A stretch of 64,000 nt of DNA from Sulfurimonas sp. (GTDB taxonomy: Bacteria; Campylobacterota; Campylobacteria; Campylobacterales; Sulfurimonadaceae). Under the pieces are notes generated by a model that worked only from the letters and a program-made list of their open reading frames with translations, did no database searches and was not told where the DNA came from. The position numbers and the translations under genes are program-made. The stretch covers positions 1-64,000 of the forward strand of contig NZ_JAPHUF010000014.1 in assembly GCF_026196735.1 (NCBI RefSeq), read 5' to 3'. Shown here one piece after another: positions 34,468-42,219 of the stretch (its first letter is position 1; each line of letters begins with the position of its first letter).

Positions 34468-34886
34468 TATTTATTTTGTCCTTTAATAAAATCTTCTTTA
34501 ACTATAGATAGTGCTTTTAGAAAATTTTGGGCATCCATTGCACCCATAAGCGGCTGATACATAGGTTCTCCACTTGGTAATAAAAACCATATTGCAGGGG
34601 TTCCTGGTCTCCACATCTCTTTTGGCATATAATCATTGTCATCACTATAAGAGATTATTGAAACAAAGTCGTTGTTTAACTCTTCAATGACTCTTTTGTC
34701 TTTAAATGTAGTCTCTTCGAGTTGAACACAATATCTACATGTATGTCTTGATGAAACAAAAAGAACCGGTTTGTTAACTTTTTTCGCATCTTCTAAGCCA
34801 TTGTTATAATCTTTTGCCCACTTTATACTTGAAGCAGATACATTTACCGCTAATATCAATAATATAGATGTTAAAAATTTAATCAT
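34467..34886 (-). CDS. Periplasmic thioredoxin-like protein
   Basis: The 139-residue protein has a signal peptide (FLTSILLILAVNVSASS) and a thioredoxin fold of the DUF255/SoxW-like type with active-site motif CRYC (SSRHTCRYCVQLEE). The cis-Pro is in RPGTPAIWFLLPSGEPM. It would reduce periplasmic disulfides or thiolated partners. It overlaps aroK by 8 nt and hisD by 1 nt, so the three are co-expressed although functionally unrelated at first sight. Confidence 0.8.
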   Translation of the reverse strand: MIKFLTSILLILAVNVSASSIKWAKDYNNGLEDAKKVNKPVLFVSSRHTCRYCVQLEETTFKDKRVIEELNNDFVSIISYSDDNDYMPKEMWRPGTPAIWFLLPSGEPMYQPLMGAMDAQNFLKALSIVKEDFIKGQNK

Positions 34887-35394
34887 GTTTTTTTACCTTT
34901 TTTAATAATTCTTTAGCACACTCAAGTGCACTCTTATCAGTTACTTCTATCACTATATCAGCTAAAGCCAAATACTCCGGTAATCGCTCGTCATATAACT
35001 CTTTTGCTTTTTTCAAATCACTAAGAAGTGGTCTTTTTTTGAGTTTTTTCACTGCATTAGGGTGAGAATTGATTCGTTTTAGTATTTTATCAAATGGTGA
35101 ATTAAGAAGAACTACCGTACCTATCTCTTTTAAGTTTTTTTGCTTGTAAAAACCGCCACCGGTTGAGATAAGAGTATTTTTAACACTGCTTCCTAACCAC
35201 TTTGAGAGTTTTTTTTCTAAGTCCCTAAAATACTCTTCACCATCCTCGGCAAATATTTTTTTAATGGTCCTGTTTTCCATACTCTCTATAAGGTCATCTG
35301 TATCAACTGCCACACAATCTGAGTGTTTGATAACTTCACGAGCAACACTGCCCTTACCCACACCCATGAAGCCAATCAAAATAATATTCTTCAC
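34879..35394 (-). CDS. aroK: Shikimate kinase
   Basis: The 171-residue protein has the P-loop (LIGFMGVGKGSVAREV; the usual GKS/T reads GKGS), the shikimate-binding DTDDLIE and STGGGFYK motifs, the lid RPLLSDL and the LAD-type end. It phosphorylates shikimate in chorismate synthesis. It starts 4 nt before the end of the upstream membrane protein gene and overlaps the thioredoxin-like gene downstream. Confidence 0.93.
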   Translation of the reverse strand: MKNIILIGFMGVGKGSVAREVIKHSDCVAVDTDDLIESMENRTIKKIFAEDGEEYFRDLEKKLSKWLGSSVKNTLISTGGGFYKQKNLKEIGTVVLLNSPFDKILKRINSHPNAVKKLKKRPLLSDLKKAKELYDERLPEYLALADIVIEVTDKSALECAKELLKKVKKHD

Positions 35395-36695
35395 TCTATA
35401 CCTTCTACTGAAATATTAAAAGCACTCATGTCAAACTCTGGTTTAGTTTTGATAATTTTTCTATATATCAATACCGGTGCTATGACATTGTACTCTAAAA
35501 TCAGCATACTCACAATAAAAGTAATCGCAAAAATCGGCAATATACTCGGTATAAAAAATGAAACTACAAAACCAACTAAAGAGATTAGAAAGAGTATAAA
35601 CTGAGTTTTTGCCAATCTTTTATCTATCATATCGTTCATTGTTGGAATTGACATGTAGCCTTTTGCATTGAGGTGAAACCACACTAAAAACGGCACTATC
35701 TTATAAAGCATTCCAGACATGATAGAGAAGATAAATCCGCCGCCTATTAAAATAGAGACTATTACTATATATCTAGAATCATAATAATCATTAATAGCCC
35801 ATGCGAATGTTCCAAGTGTCATAAATATAGCTGCTGTTCTCCAGTACCAAACTGTTACATCACTTATGGGACGGCGGCGTCTATAGAGTTTTAAAAATAC
35901 TGTTGTAGCAAAAGCCCAAAAGAACAGTGCCACCCATATTTTTGCCACCGTAGAATATGACTCTAAAAATATATTTAAAACCAACCATAAAAGCAAGCCA
36001 AAAGAGATAAGCCAGACAACTTTTTGTTTACAAAACGGTTTAAATCTCGGTGCTACATAAAACATCGGCAGAACATGAAATGATACACCGATAATCAACA
36101 CTCCCGCAAAACCAAAGATAGCCCAAACACTGTGAACATTTGCTAAGAGTACATGTAAAGATGAGAACTTGTCAGTTCCGTATGACGCCAACAGATGCAT
36201 CCCCATCAAAACTATAAGAAACGCAAAAACCAGACTTGTTATCATCGCTCTTACACTAGCCGTTACATGTACGACTTTACTTAGAGCCAAAAGCATAGGA
36301 ACAATCAGAGCTAAAAAGCCAATACCCAGAAATACAGATGAGGCTAAAATAAGCTTAGAGTGATCCTCAAGTAAGCCAAAAATCATAAAAAGAGTGCCAA
36401 AAACTAAAAATATATGTGCTACTTTGGCTACTGTGTCTATCTTAGATATTTTTACTCCGGCTAATACTGGCAACATTTGAGTCAATGCCCCGAGCATTAC
36501 AAAACCCAAAAAACCTATAGTTATGGCATGCGTGATTACAATAGATTCTATTGAGTACCTGCTAATCAACATCTGCGGGTCACATAAAAGAATCAACAGT
36601 CCTGCAATTACTCCAAAAATAGGTGCTGTTAAAAAAAACCTGATTGGTGCTGATATTGGCGGTGCCTGATCAGCCGATAAACCATTTAAATCCAA
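35391..36695 (-). CDS. Polytopic membrane protein with conserved His residues (NnrS/heme-copper-like)
   Basis: The 434-residue protein has about 12 membrane helices. Conserved-looking motifs include ITHAITIGFLGFVMLGALTQ, LLANVHSVWAIFGFAG, GVSFHVLPMFYVAP and VPFLVWFHLNAKGY, each with a His in or near a helix. This pattern resembles NnrS-type or heme-copper-oxidase-like membrane proteins, so heme binding is possible. It lacks the full His set of a terminal oxidase. It heads the aroK-trx-hisD run and lies next to hemerythrin, both hinting at oxygen or nitric-oxide handling; this is inference. Confidence 0.65.
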   Translation of the reverse strand: MDLNGLSADQAPPISAPIRFFLTAPIFGVIAGLLILLCDPQMLISRYSIESIVITHAITIGFLGFVMLGALTQMLPVLAGVKISKIDTVAKVAHIFLVFGTLFMIFGLLEDHSKLILASSVFLGIGFLALIVPMLLALSKVVHVTASVRAMITSLVFAFLIVLMGMHLLASYGTDKFSSLHVLLANVHSVWAIFGFAGVLIIGVSFHVLPMFYVAPRFKPFCKQKVVWLISFGLLLWLVLNIFLESYSTVAKIWVALFFWAFATTVFLKLYRRRRPISDVTVWYWRTAAIFMTLGTFAWAINDYYDSRYIVIVSILIGGGFIFSIMSGMLYKIVPFLVWFHLNAKGYMSIPTMNDMIDKRLAKTQFILFLISLVGFVVSFFIPSILPIFAITFIVSMLILEYNVIAPVLIYRKIIKTKPEFDMSAFNISVEGIE

Positions 36696-36709
36696 GTTGA
36701 AGCCCTGCT

Positions 36710-37150
36710 CTACTCAACTATCATTGATTTCATCATATCTACTATACGGTCAGACTCTGCACTTAGGTGTTGTTGAGCCATAGTGTAAAGCATCTGCTCC
36801 TCTTTCATGTTGTGCTGCTGCATTAAAATCATAAGTGTTTCACTGTTTCCAAAAAATTTGTCTTTATCTTTAGCGTCAATTGCCTCGCCCATCTCTTTAA
36901 TAAGAGCTCTCATCTGAGTATGCTCTTGTCTCATCATGGCAGTTGGACCCTGAGTCATCCCTGTTTTTGTCTCAAATTCTAAAAACATTACGCGTTCTTC
37001 CATTTGAAAATGTCTTTCAGTCTCACCGGCAAACAACTCATAGGCTTCTTTTGCAGTATTGATGTCATTTGCTACTGCATCTTCCATGTTTGCAAACAGT
37101 TCATCACAACGACTGTGGTCTTCACTTAAATATTCTTTTATTGTACTCAT
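36710..37150 (-). CDS. Hemerythrin-domain protein
   Basis: The 146-residue, four-helix protein shows the diiron ligand set of hemerythrin-like (HHE) domains: SEDHSRCDELF, ETERHFQMEERVMF, MRQEHTQMRALIKE and MQQHNMKEEQMLYTM. It is likely a cytoplasmic oxygen- or NO-binding or iron-repair protein. It is transcribed toward the membrane protein gene, 14 bp away. The intergenic region upstream (37151-37343) contains direct repeat A of the accessory island. Confidence 0.88.
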   Translation of the reverse strand: MSTIKEYLSEDHSRCDELFANMEDAVANDINTAKEAYELFAGETERHFQMEERVMFLEFETKTGMTQGPTAMMRQEHTQMRALIKEMGEAIDAKDKDKFFGNSETLMILMQQHNMKEEQMLYTMAQQHLSAESDRIVDMMKSMIVE

Positions 37151-37212
37151 AATTTATACCCTTATTAATAATTGTTGCAATTATATATGAATAATATAAA
37201 TCTTGGATTATT

Positions 37213-37237
37213 ACATGTCAATTATTTTTCTCTCATT
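37213..37237. repeat. Direct repeat A at the left edge of the accessory island
   Basis: The segment begins ACATGTCAATTATTT and ends CTCTCATT (25 bp). It recurs at 40806-40829 in the same orientation with a one-base length difference, and weaker similarity continues for about 20 bp (TATT..AA.ACAG). The two copies bracket the RAYT and Fic genes. Confidence 0.5.
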
Positions 37238-37343
37238 CTAATTATTAACAACAGTTTAAAGAATAAGAAAGTAAACTATTTGTTAAATATAAGTATATTT
37301 TATTAGAGTGGATTGATTTGTAGATATGAGAAGGGGTGACATT

Positions 37344-37724
37344 ATGGAAGAAAAAAGTGGAGATTCAACCCCTGGGGTGTGTTTTTTAGTAAATGCAGGT
37401 GAGGGAACTATAGATGATAACGATGATGAAACAGTTCTACATGTCAATATAACAAGTGTCAATACAGTAGAGGGTGACTTGGATGATAATAATCAACTGA
37501 CATTTATCATTGGAGCTTCAAGAGAGTTAAAAGACACAGAGTCCGTAACACTAAACCTTAACATAAATGATATCTCAACTGATGGTTCTGATTATGGATT
37601 TTTAAGCCAAGACACCATAACCCTAAACTCAACTAACCAATACCAGACAATCACACTTGATGTATTTGGAGATGAAGTTATAGCAAATAATTATCTACAT
37701 GTAGATATGAAAGAGGTGGCGTGA
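37344..37724 (+). pseudogene. 3' fragment of a Calx-beta-type adhesin gene fused to REP copy 1
   Basis: The frame starts at ATG 37344, 7 bp before the REP repeat, with a GGGGTG ribosome-like site. It reads through the repeat (EKSGDSTPGV) into foreign-looking protein sequence: VNAGEGTIDDNDDET, VTLNLNINDISTDGSDYGF and ITLNSTNQYQTITLDVFGDE. This beta-rich, Asp-rich sequence resembles Calx-beta repeats of large secreted adhesins. The fragment is 126 residues long where such proteins are usually far larger, so it is best read as the tail of a truncated gene. Its stop overlaps the next start. Confidence 0.6.
37351..37378 (-). repeat. REP repeat, copy 1 (inverted)
   Basis: This copy is the exact 28-bp reverse complement of copy 2 at 38770-38797. 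Its core, read on the minus strand, is CAGGGGTTGAATCTCCAC followed by a T-run. It contains the small self-complementary CCCCAGGGG. The match stops on both sides of the 28 bp. Confidence 0.85.
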
Positions 37725-38656
37725 TGTTTTTATTATCATACATATTTATAGCTGTAGTTATAATCTATATAGGATTAGCGATTTATCTATATAAGCTAGC
37801 TATAAAATATTTTCCGCATAAAAAATCTATCTCAAAACTTGTACTGGCTTTTTTTATACTGCTTCCTACTTATGACATCATCATTACAAATATTTTAGGA
37901 GGATATTATTGCCTAACTACACCATCGACCTATATAAGTAAAAAAGTAGAGTATCCAGAAAGTATCTATTGGGAAGATAATGTTTATCCAGGATTTAACG
38001 AAGAAGATAGAAAGCTGATGATAAAAAACTATCTTGATGGAGTGCATCTAAAAACAATGGCACTAAATGGAGATGATGAAAAGGTATATGTTTATGTCAG
38101 AGATGTACCAGTTCAAAAGTATAATGAGATAAATACAAAACTGCTGCTCGAAACAAAAAAATATAACCAAATAAACAAGCAATTTACTAAAGAGCTACTT
38201 AAAGAGAATGAAGCTTTATGGCTAGAGCTAAGAGATAAATTTAATGAAGCTAGAAAAATAGTTGATGAGATAGAAAAACAACAAAACTCACTTATAGATA
38301 GTTGCTCTGTAAAAGAGAAAGTCTTTACCAAACAAACAATGCCAAAACTTAACTACACAGTAACTTTTAATGAAGTGAAACTAAACTTTTTTTCAAGAAA
38401 CTTTCTCTATTCAGATGTAACAAAAATAACGGACAACAGCGCAAATGAAGTAATAGCTCAAAATCAAAGGGTTATGAAACTACATTACAACATTATTCCT
38501 GCAATGAGTACTTATTATGATCAAGAATCTATGTGTGGTGATGGTTTATATTTTGAAAGAAATGTAATGCAAATGGGTGGATTATATAGGACGCGTAACC
38601 ATAAAATTTGGTTAAATGAAAAATTATACAAAAAATACATAAAAGGAGAAAAGTAA
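37724..38656 (+). CDS. Membrane protein of unknown function inside the REP-bracketed segment
   Basis: The protein has 310 residues from ATG 37724 (TGATG overlap with the previous frame, GAGGTGG upstream). It has two membrane helices at the N terminus (FLLSYIFIAVVIIYIGLAIYL and LVLAFFILLPTYDIIITNIL). An extracytoplasmic part follows, with a coiled region around 145-190 and Cys at 64, about 193 and about 275. No family recognised. It is the only intact gene between the two inverted REP copies, translation-coupled to an adhesin-like fragment upstream and to a truncated gene downstream. A partner, export or immunity role for a large secreted protein is speculation. Confidence 0.7.
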   Translation: MFLLSYIFIAVVIIYIGLAIYLYKLAIKYFPHKKSISKLVLAFFILLPTYDIIITNILGGYYCLTTPSTYISKKVEYPESIYWEDNVYPGFNEEDRKLMIKNYLDGVHLKTMALNGDDEKVYVYVRDVPVQKYNEINTKLLLETKKYNQINKQFTKELLKENEALWLELRDKFNEARKIVDEIEKQQNSLIDSCSVKEKVFTKQTMPKLNYTVTFNEVKLNFFSRNFLYSDVTKITDNSANEVIAQNQRVMKLHYNIIPAMSTYYDQESMCGDGLYFERNVMQMGGLYRTRNHKIWLNEKLYKKYIKGEK

Positions 38657-38657
38657 A

Positions 38658-38783
38658 ATGGAAGCAAATGCAGATACATTAGTAGTAATGGGGATTATTT
38701 CAGACAAGGTATATGAAAGTTACTACTTTCAAGATGAAGTTAATCAAAATGGAAGTAAGGTAGAAATAGACCCCAGGGGTTGA
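38658..38783 (+). pseudogene. 5' fragment of a gene cut by REP copy 2
   Basis: The frame starts at ATG 38658, one base after the preceding stop, with AAGGAG nine nt upstream, so it has a real start. It encodes 37 native residues (METs at 1 and 11; VVMGIISDKVYESYYF) and then runs into the REP repeat, adding DPRG and a stop. The original product is not recognisable, but the strong start shows that a longer gene was truncated. Confidence 0.55.
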
Positions 38784-38797
38784 ATCTCCACTTTTTT
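38770..38797 (+). repeat. REP repeat, copy 2
   Basis: The 28-bp copy begins ACCCCAGGGGTTGAATC and ends in TTTTTT. It is identical, inverted, to copy 1 and similar to copy 3. It is the left flank of the RAYT gene, 106 bp upstream of its start. It also supplies the stop codon of the truncated frame at 38658. Confidence 0.85.
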
Positions 38798-38903
38798 AAC
38801 ATTTCATTTTGTCATATTTTTATACATCTTCTACAAAATACACTAAACTTAACTCCAATAATAAAATTACACTTTAAATACCCAAGTTGCAAAGAGATTG
38901 ATA

Positions 38904-39677
38904 ATGCCAACAAAACCACGAGTAGACTTTGCCGGATATCATCACACAATCAATAGAGGAGTGAATCGTTGTAATATTTTTAATAATAATGGTGACAAAG
39001 ATACATTTCTAAAAATAATAAATAAAACAGCTACAATACATAAAGTCATTTTACACGATTTTGTTCTCATGGATAATCACTACCACCTTCTTATAGAGAC
39101 ACAAAAAGAAAATCTTTCAACTTTTATGCGCATTATAAATGCAAATTATGCTCAATATTTTAATAAAAGATATCAAAGAAGTGGACATTTATGGCAAGAT
39201 CGATACAAGTCTAAATATATTACTTCTGAAGATTATTTATATACACTTTTAAGATACATAGAAAACAATCCCATTGAAGCAGGACTTTGTGTGAATATAG
39301 GAGATTATCCATATACTTTTGCTTCTTATATATTCAACTCAAAAAAAATCTACCCCTCATTTAATGAATCCATACTATTAAAAGAGTTTGACATAAAAAC
39401 ATTGAGTCAATTTTTAGATAAATCAATTATGGAAGATGAAATAAAGTACCTCAAAGAAAGGCAAAAAGAAAAAATCGAGAAAGTAGAGAATACTCTAAAA
39501 ATTAGCTGTTGTAAACTACTTGAAGAGCACTTTTACTGCACTGAAACAAAGCTAGAAAGAAACTTAGGCATATTAAACGCTTATCTTGATGGATACACTC
39601 AGTCAAATATTGCCATATACTTAAATGTATCAAAATCATTAATATCAAAAGTAATAAAAATGGATATTCAATCTTAA
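38904..39677 (+). CDS. REP-associated tyrosine transposase (RAYT, Y1/HUH family)
   Basis: The protein has 257 residues from ATG 38904 (MPTKPRVDFAGYHHTINRG). It has the HUH metal motif MDNHYHLLIE (His59, His61), the catalytic tyrosine region NYAQYFNKRYQRSGHLWQDRYKS, and RYIENNPIEAGL, all typical of IS200-like RAYTs. The C terminus ends in an HTH-like helix pair (TQSNIAIYLNVSKSLISKVIK). RAYTs nick single-stranded REP hairpins and spread them in genomes. Direct REP copies at 38770 and 39681 flank this gene, with an inverted copy further left, as expected for its substrate. Confidence 0.9.
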   Translation: MPTKPRVDFAGYHHTINRGVNRCNIFNNNGDKDTFLKIINKTATIHKVILHDFVLMDNHYHLLIETQKENLSTFMRIINANYAQYFNKRYQRSGHLWQDRYKSKYITSEDYLYTLLRYIENNPIEAGLCVNIGDYPYTFASYIFNSKKIYPSFNESILLKEFDIKTLSQFLDKSIMEDEIKYLKERQKEKIEKVENTLKISCCKLLEEHFYCTETKLERNLGILNAYLDGYTQSNIAIYLNVSKSLISKVIKMDIQS

Positions 39678-39680
39678 TCT

Positions 39681-39702
39681 CAGGGGTTGAATCTTCACTT
39701 TT
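39681..39702 (+). repeat. REP repeat, copy 3
   Basis: CAGGGGTTGAATCTTCACTT and two further T lie 3 bp beyond the RAYT stop codon. One mismatch (T for C) separates it from copy 2 over 22 bp; the preceding CCC of copy 2 is not kept. It is the right flank of the RAYT gene in the same orientation as copy 2. Confidence 0.8.
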
Positions 39703-39726
39703 AGAGATTACATGTAGAAATTGTTA

Positions 39727-39778
39727 TGCCACTTATGACATACTTAGTTTGACTATTACCTGCCATTTATGGCATAAT
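39727..39778 (+). promoter_or_regulatory. Promoter and twin operators of the HTH-Fic pair
   Basis: Two 15-bp sites, TGCCACTTATGACAT (39727-39741) and TGCCATTTATGGCAT (39761-39775), share 13 positions and are 34 bp apart start to start; the second contains a perfect palindrome TGCCAT-TT-ATGGCA. Between them lies TTGACT (39749-39754), and after 18 bp CATAAT (39773-39778), a good sigma-70-like promoter. Site 2 covers the -10 box, so a bound HTH protein would repress. Confidence 0.65.
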
Positions 39779-39795
39779 ACAGTAAAGGATTTATT

Positions 39796-40176
39796 ATGCT
39801 AAGATCAGAACTCATAAATAAAATCATACAAAGAAAAGAAAAGTTAAACATTACTATTGAAAATATTGCAAAATTGAGTAACCTCGGTATCAGAACTGTA
39901 AACAGATTCTTTGCCGGAGAAGATGTAAAACTAAGCACCATAGAATATATAACAAATTTATTGGGTGTTGATTTTGCCGGTAATGAGACAGTACCTCTAA
40001 AAAAACTACGACAAAACAGAGCAAAAGAAAAAGCAATTTTTATGGCTTCGTTAGTTCAAAGTACTTCGGCTCTTGAGATGCAAGGATTAGAAAAAAATAG
40101 TTTAGAAAAGATGATTCACAAATTTGAAAAAGAGTTTCTAACCGGTTCATATAAAGATAGACTTTGGATTGCATGA
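39796..40176 (+). CDS. HTH antitoxin-like regulator of the Fic gene
   Basis: The 126-residue protein begins with a helix-turn-helix (LNITIENIAKLSNLGIRTVNRFFAG) of the XRE-like type used by many antitoxins. The C-terminal half is Lys-rich and helical, with no recognisable Fic-inhibitory motif. AAGGA lies upstream of the ATG. Its stop overlaps the Fic gene start (ATGA), the typical order for antitoxin then toxin. It probably binds the twin sites at 39727-39775. Confidence 0.75.
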   Translation: MLRSELINKIIQRKEKLNITIENIAKLSNLGIRTVNRFFAGEDVKLSTIEYITNLLGVDFAGNETVPLKKLRQNRAKEKAIFMASLVQSTSALEMQGLEKNSLEKMIHKFEKEFLTGSYKDRLWIA

Positions 40177-40778
40177 TGATTGACAGCACGAAACCTATAG
40201 ATGATGCAACACCACTAGATGATACTTCAGGATTAAAACTATCCTCTTTAAAATCCTACTCATTAGAAGAAATATACATAAAAGAAGCCCAAAACATTGC
40301 AAATGCAACTTTGAAATACTTGTCTGCTAAACCAACTAAAAAAGATGCGCCCTTCAGTTACGAATGGCTGACAACTCTTCATCATGAAATGTTTAGTGAT
40401 GTATGGGAATGGGCAGGTAAATTAAGACATATTGAACTCTCTATTGGCATAAAAGCCTATCTAATCCCTGTTGAGTTAAAAAAACTATCTGATGATATAG
40501 CGTATTGGAATAAAAATAAAACATTTGACACATATGAAACAGCTACTAGAATCCATCATAGAGCAGTACAAATCCATCCTTTTCAAAATGGCAATGGAAG
40601 ATGGTCTAGAATGCTGGCAAATATTTATCTCAGACAAAATGGCTTAATGCCTGTTCGATGGCAAGAGGATTTACTGGCAAAAGAGAACTCTAAAAGAGAT
40701 GATTATATTAAAGCTCTGAAAAAAGCTGATAATGGCGACTATGCAGATTTAATACAGATGCATACTATTACCTATTAA
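40173..40778 (+). CDS. Fic/DOC-family protein, mobile mystery protein B-like
   Basis: The protein has 201 residues from ATG 40173 (or 40176). The N-terminal arrangement (IDDATPLDDTSGLK, then FSYEWLTTLHHEMFSDVWEWAGKLR) resembles the Fic subgroup called mobile mystery protein B. The active-site loop reads HPFQNGNGRWSR: the catalytic His135 is present, but the Mg-binding acidic residue before GNGR is Asn139. Fic enzymes transfer AMP or other groups to target proteins. The change may mean altered chemistry or an inactive protein; some members of this subgroup share it as far as I recall. It is translation-coupled to the HTH gene. Confidence 0.8.
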   Translation: MMIDSTKPIDDATPLDDTSGLKLSSLKSYSLEEIYIKEAQNIANATLKYLSAKPTKKDAPFSYEWLTTLHHEMFSDVWEWAGKLRHIELSIGIKAYLIPVELKKLSDDIAYWNKNKTFDTYETATRIHHRAVQIHPFQNGNGRWSRMLANIYLRQNGLMPVRWQEDLLAKENSKRDDYIKALKKADNGDYADLIQMHTITY

Positions 40779-40805
40779 CGAAACGAAATAGATATAATTT
40801 AGCCA

Positions 40806-40829
40806 ACATGTCAATTATTTCCTCTCATT
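40806..40829. repeat. Direct repeat B at the right edge of the accessory island
   Basis: ACATGTCAATTATTT followed by CCTCTCATT is the second copy of the sequence at 37213-37237, in the same orientation. It ends 21 bp before the ctpA -10 box and 27 bp after the Fic stop codon. Confidence 0.5.
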
Positions 40830-40850
40830 GTTATTTAAACAGCTTTTTAC

Positions 40851-40856
40851 TATAAT
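40851..40856 (+). promoter_or_regulatory. -10 box of ctpA
   Basis: TATAAT lies 39 bp before the ctpA ATG, giving a leader of roughly 34 nt with AGGA six nucleotides before the start codon. No clear -35 box. Confidence 0.5.
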
Positions 40857-40895
40857 ATCTTTTTTAAATACAAACGAATAAATATAGGATAATTA

Positions 40896-42212
40896 ATGAC
40901 AAATAAAAAGTTTATTACTCTTGGTTTTATATCTACCGCAATTACATTGATTTTGATGTTTTCAACGAGTGCATCAGCAAATGCGAAAGAGTCTGATAAA
41001 GAAGAAGCTTCAAGACTAGAAGCACTTGCAAAATTTACAAAAGTTATCAGTATAGTTGAGCAGTACAATGTGGATGAAGTGAGTATCGAAGAGTTGATGG
41101 ACAAAGCACTAGAGGGCATGATGGGCAATCTTGACGCTCACTCTAACTACCTCAAGAAAAAAGATTTTAAAAGTTTAAAAGTACAGACAGACGGCGAGTT
41201 TGGCGGTTTAGGAATCACTGTCGGCATCAAAGACGGTGCTCTTACTGTAATTTCTCCTATTGAAGGAACTCCTGCGGATAAAGCTGGCCTGCAAGCAGGT
41301 GATATCATTCTTAAAATAAATGAAAAATCCACTCTCAACATGACTATTGACGAAGCTGTGTCGATTATGCGTGGTAAAGTTGGAGACCCTATTGATATTA
41401 CTATAGTTAGAGAAGGTGAAGCAAAGCCACTTAAAATAAAAATAGTCAGAGGCATAATCACTATAGAATCGGTATATGCTAAATCAATTGGTAATGATAT
41501 CCAGTACATCAGAGTTACAAGTTTTGACAAAAAAGTTCTTGATGATGTAAGTAAAGCCATCAAAAAACGCAAAAAAACTACTAAAGGGATTGTTCTTGAT
41601 TTGAGAAACAACCCTGGAGGATTACTTGACCAGGCTGTTGGACTTGTTGATTTGTTTGTTGATGAGGGAGATATAGTTTCTCAAAAGGGCAGAAAAAAAG
41701 CTGATGATGAAATATACTCTGCAAAAAGCAGCTCTACAGTAACTAAAGTGCCTTTAGTTGTGTTAGTAAACGGAGGCAGTGCAAGTGCGAGCGAAATTGT
41801 AAGCGGTGCACTTCAAGACCATAAACGCGGTATTATCGTTGGTCAAAATACATTTGGTAAAGGTAGTGTTCAAGTAGTGCTCCCTATACAAGAAGATGAA
41901 GCTATCAAACTTACAATCGCTAGATACTATCTTCCAAGTGGAAGAACTATTCAAGCAGTAGGTGTTAAGCCGGACATAGAAGTACTGCCTGGTGTTGTTC
42001 CGACTAAAACAAATGAGTTTGCTATAAAAGAGGCTGATCTAAAAAAACACTTAGAAGAAGAGTTAGAAAAAGTTGACGGAGTACCAGAAGAGGAAGAAAA
42101 AGAGACTAAAAAAGACTCTAAGTTTATTATAACTCAAGAGATGATGAACAAAGATATTCAACTTAAAATTGGCGTTGATGTTATCAAGGCACTAATTATT
42201 ACAAAAGGATAA
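40896..42212 (+). CDS. ctpA: Carboxyl-terminal processing protease (S41 family)
   Basis: The 438-residue protein has a signal peptide, a PDZ domain (about 95-175; [39 protein letters not shown]) and an S41 protease core with the catalytic Ser in [12 protein letters not shown] and Lys in FGKGSVQ. It cleaves C termini of periplasmic or lipoprotein substrates. The acidic, Lys/Glu-rich C-terminal linker precedes a final helical segment. It is followed 7 bp later by purC and appears to head a long co-directional run down to crcB. Confidence 0.93.
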   Translation: MTNKKFITLGFISTAITLILMFSTSASANAKESDKEEASRLEALAKFTKVISIVEQYNVDEVSIEELMDKALEGMMGNLDAHSNYLKKKDFKSLKVQTDGEFGGLGITVGIKDGALTVISPIEGTPADKAGLQAGDIILKINEKSTLNMTIDEAVSIMRGKVGDPIDITIVREGEAKPLKIKIVRGIITIESVYAKSIGNDIQYIRVTSFDKKVLDDVSKAIKKRKKTTKGIVLDLRNNPGGLLDQAVGLVDLFVDEGDIVSQKGRKKADDEIYSAKSSSTVTKVPLVVLVNGGSASASEIVSGALQDHKRGIIVGQNTFGKGSVQVVLPIQEDEAIKLTIARYYLPSGRTIQAVGVKPDIEVLPGVVPTKTNEFAIKEADLKKHLEEELEKVDGVPEEEEKETKKDSKFIITQEMMNKDIQLKIGVDVIKALIITKG

Positions 42213-42219
42213 TAAAAAT

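Noticed and set aside
37351-39702. CRISPR-like array from the three repeats
   Set aside because: The copies are in mixed orientation with unequal spacing of about 0.9-1.4 kb and contain genes between them; this is a REP/RAYT arrangement, and there are no cas genes.
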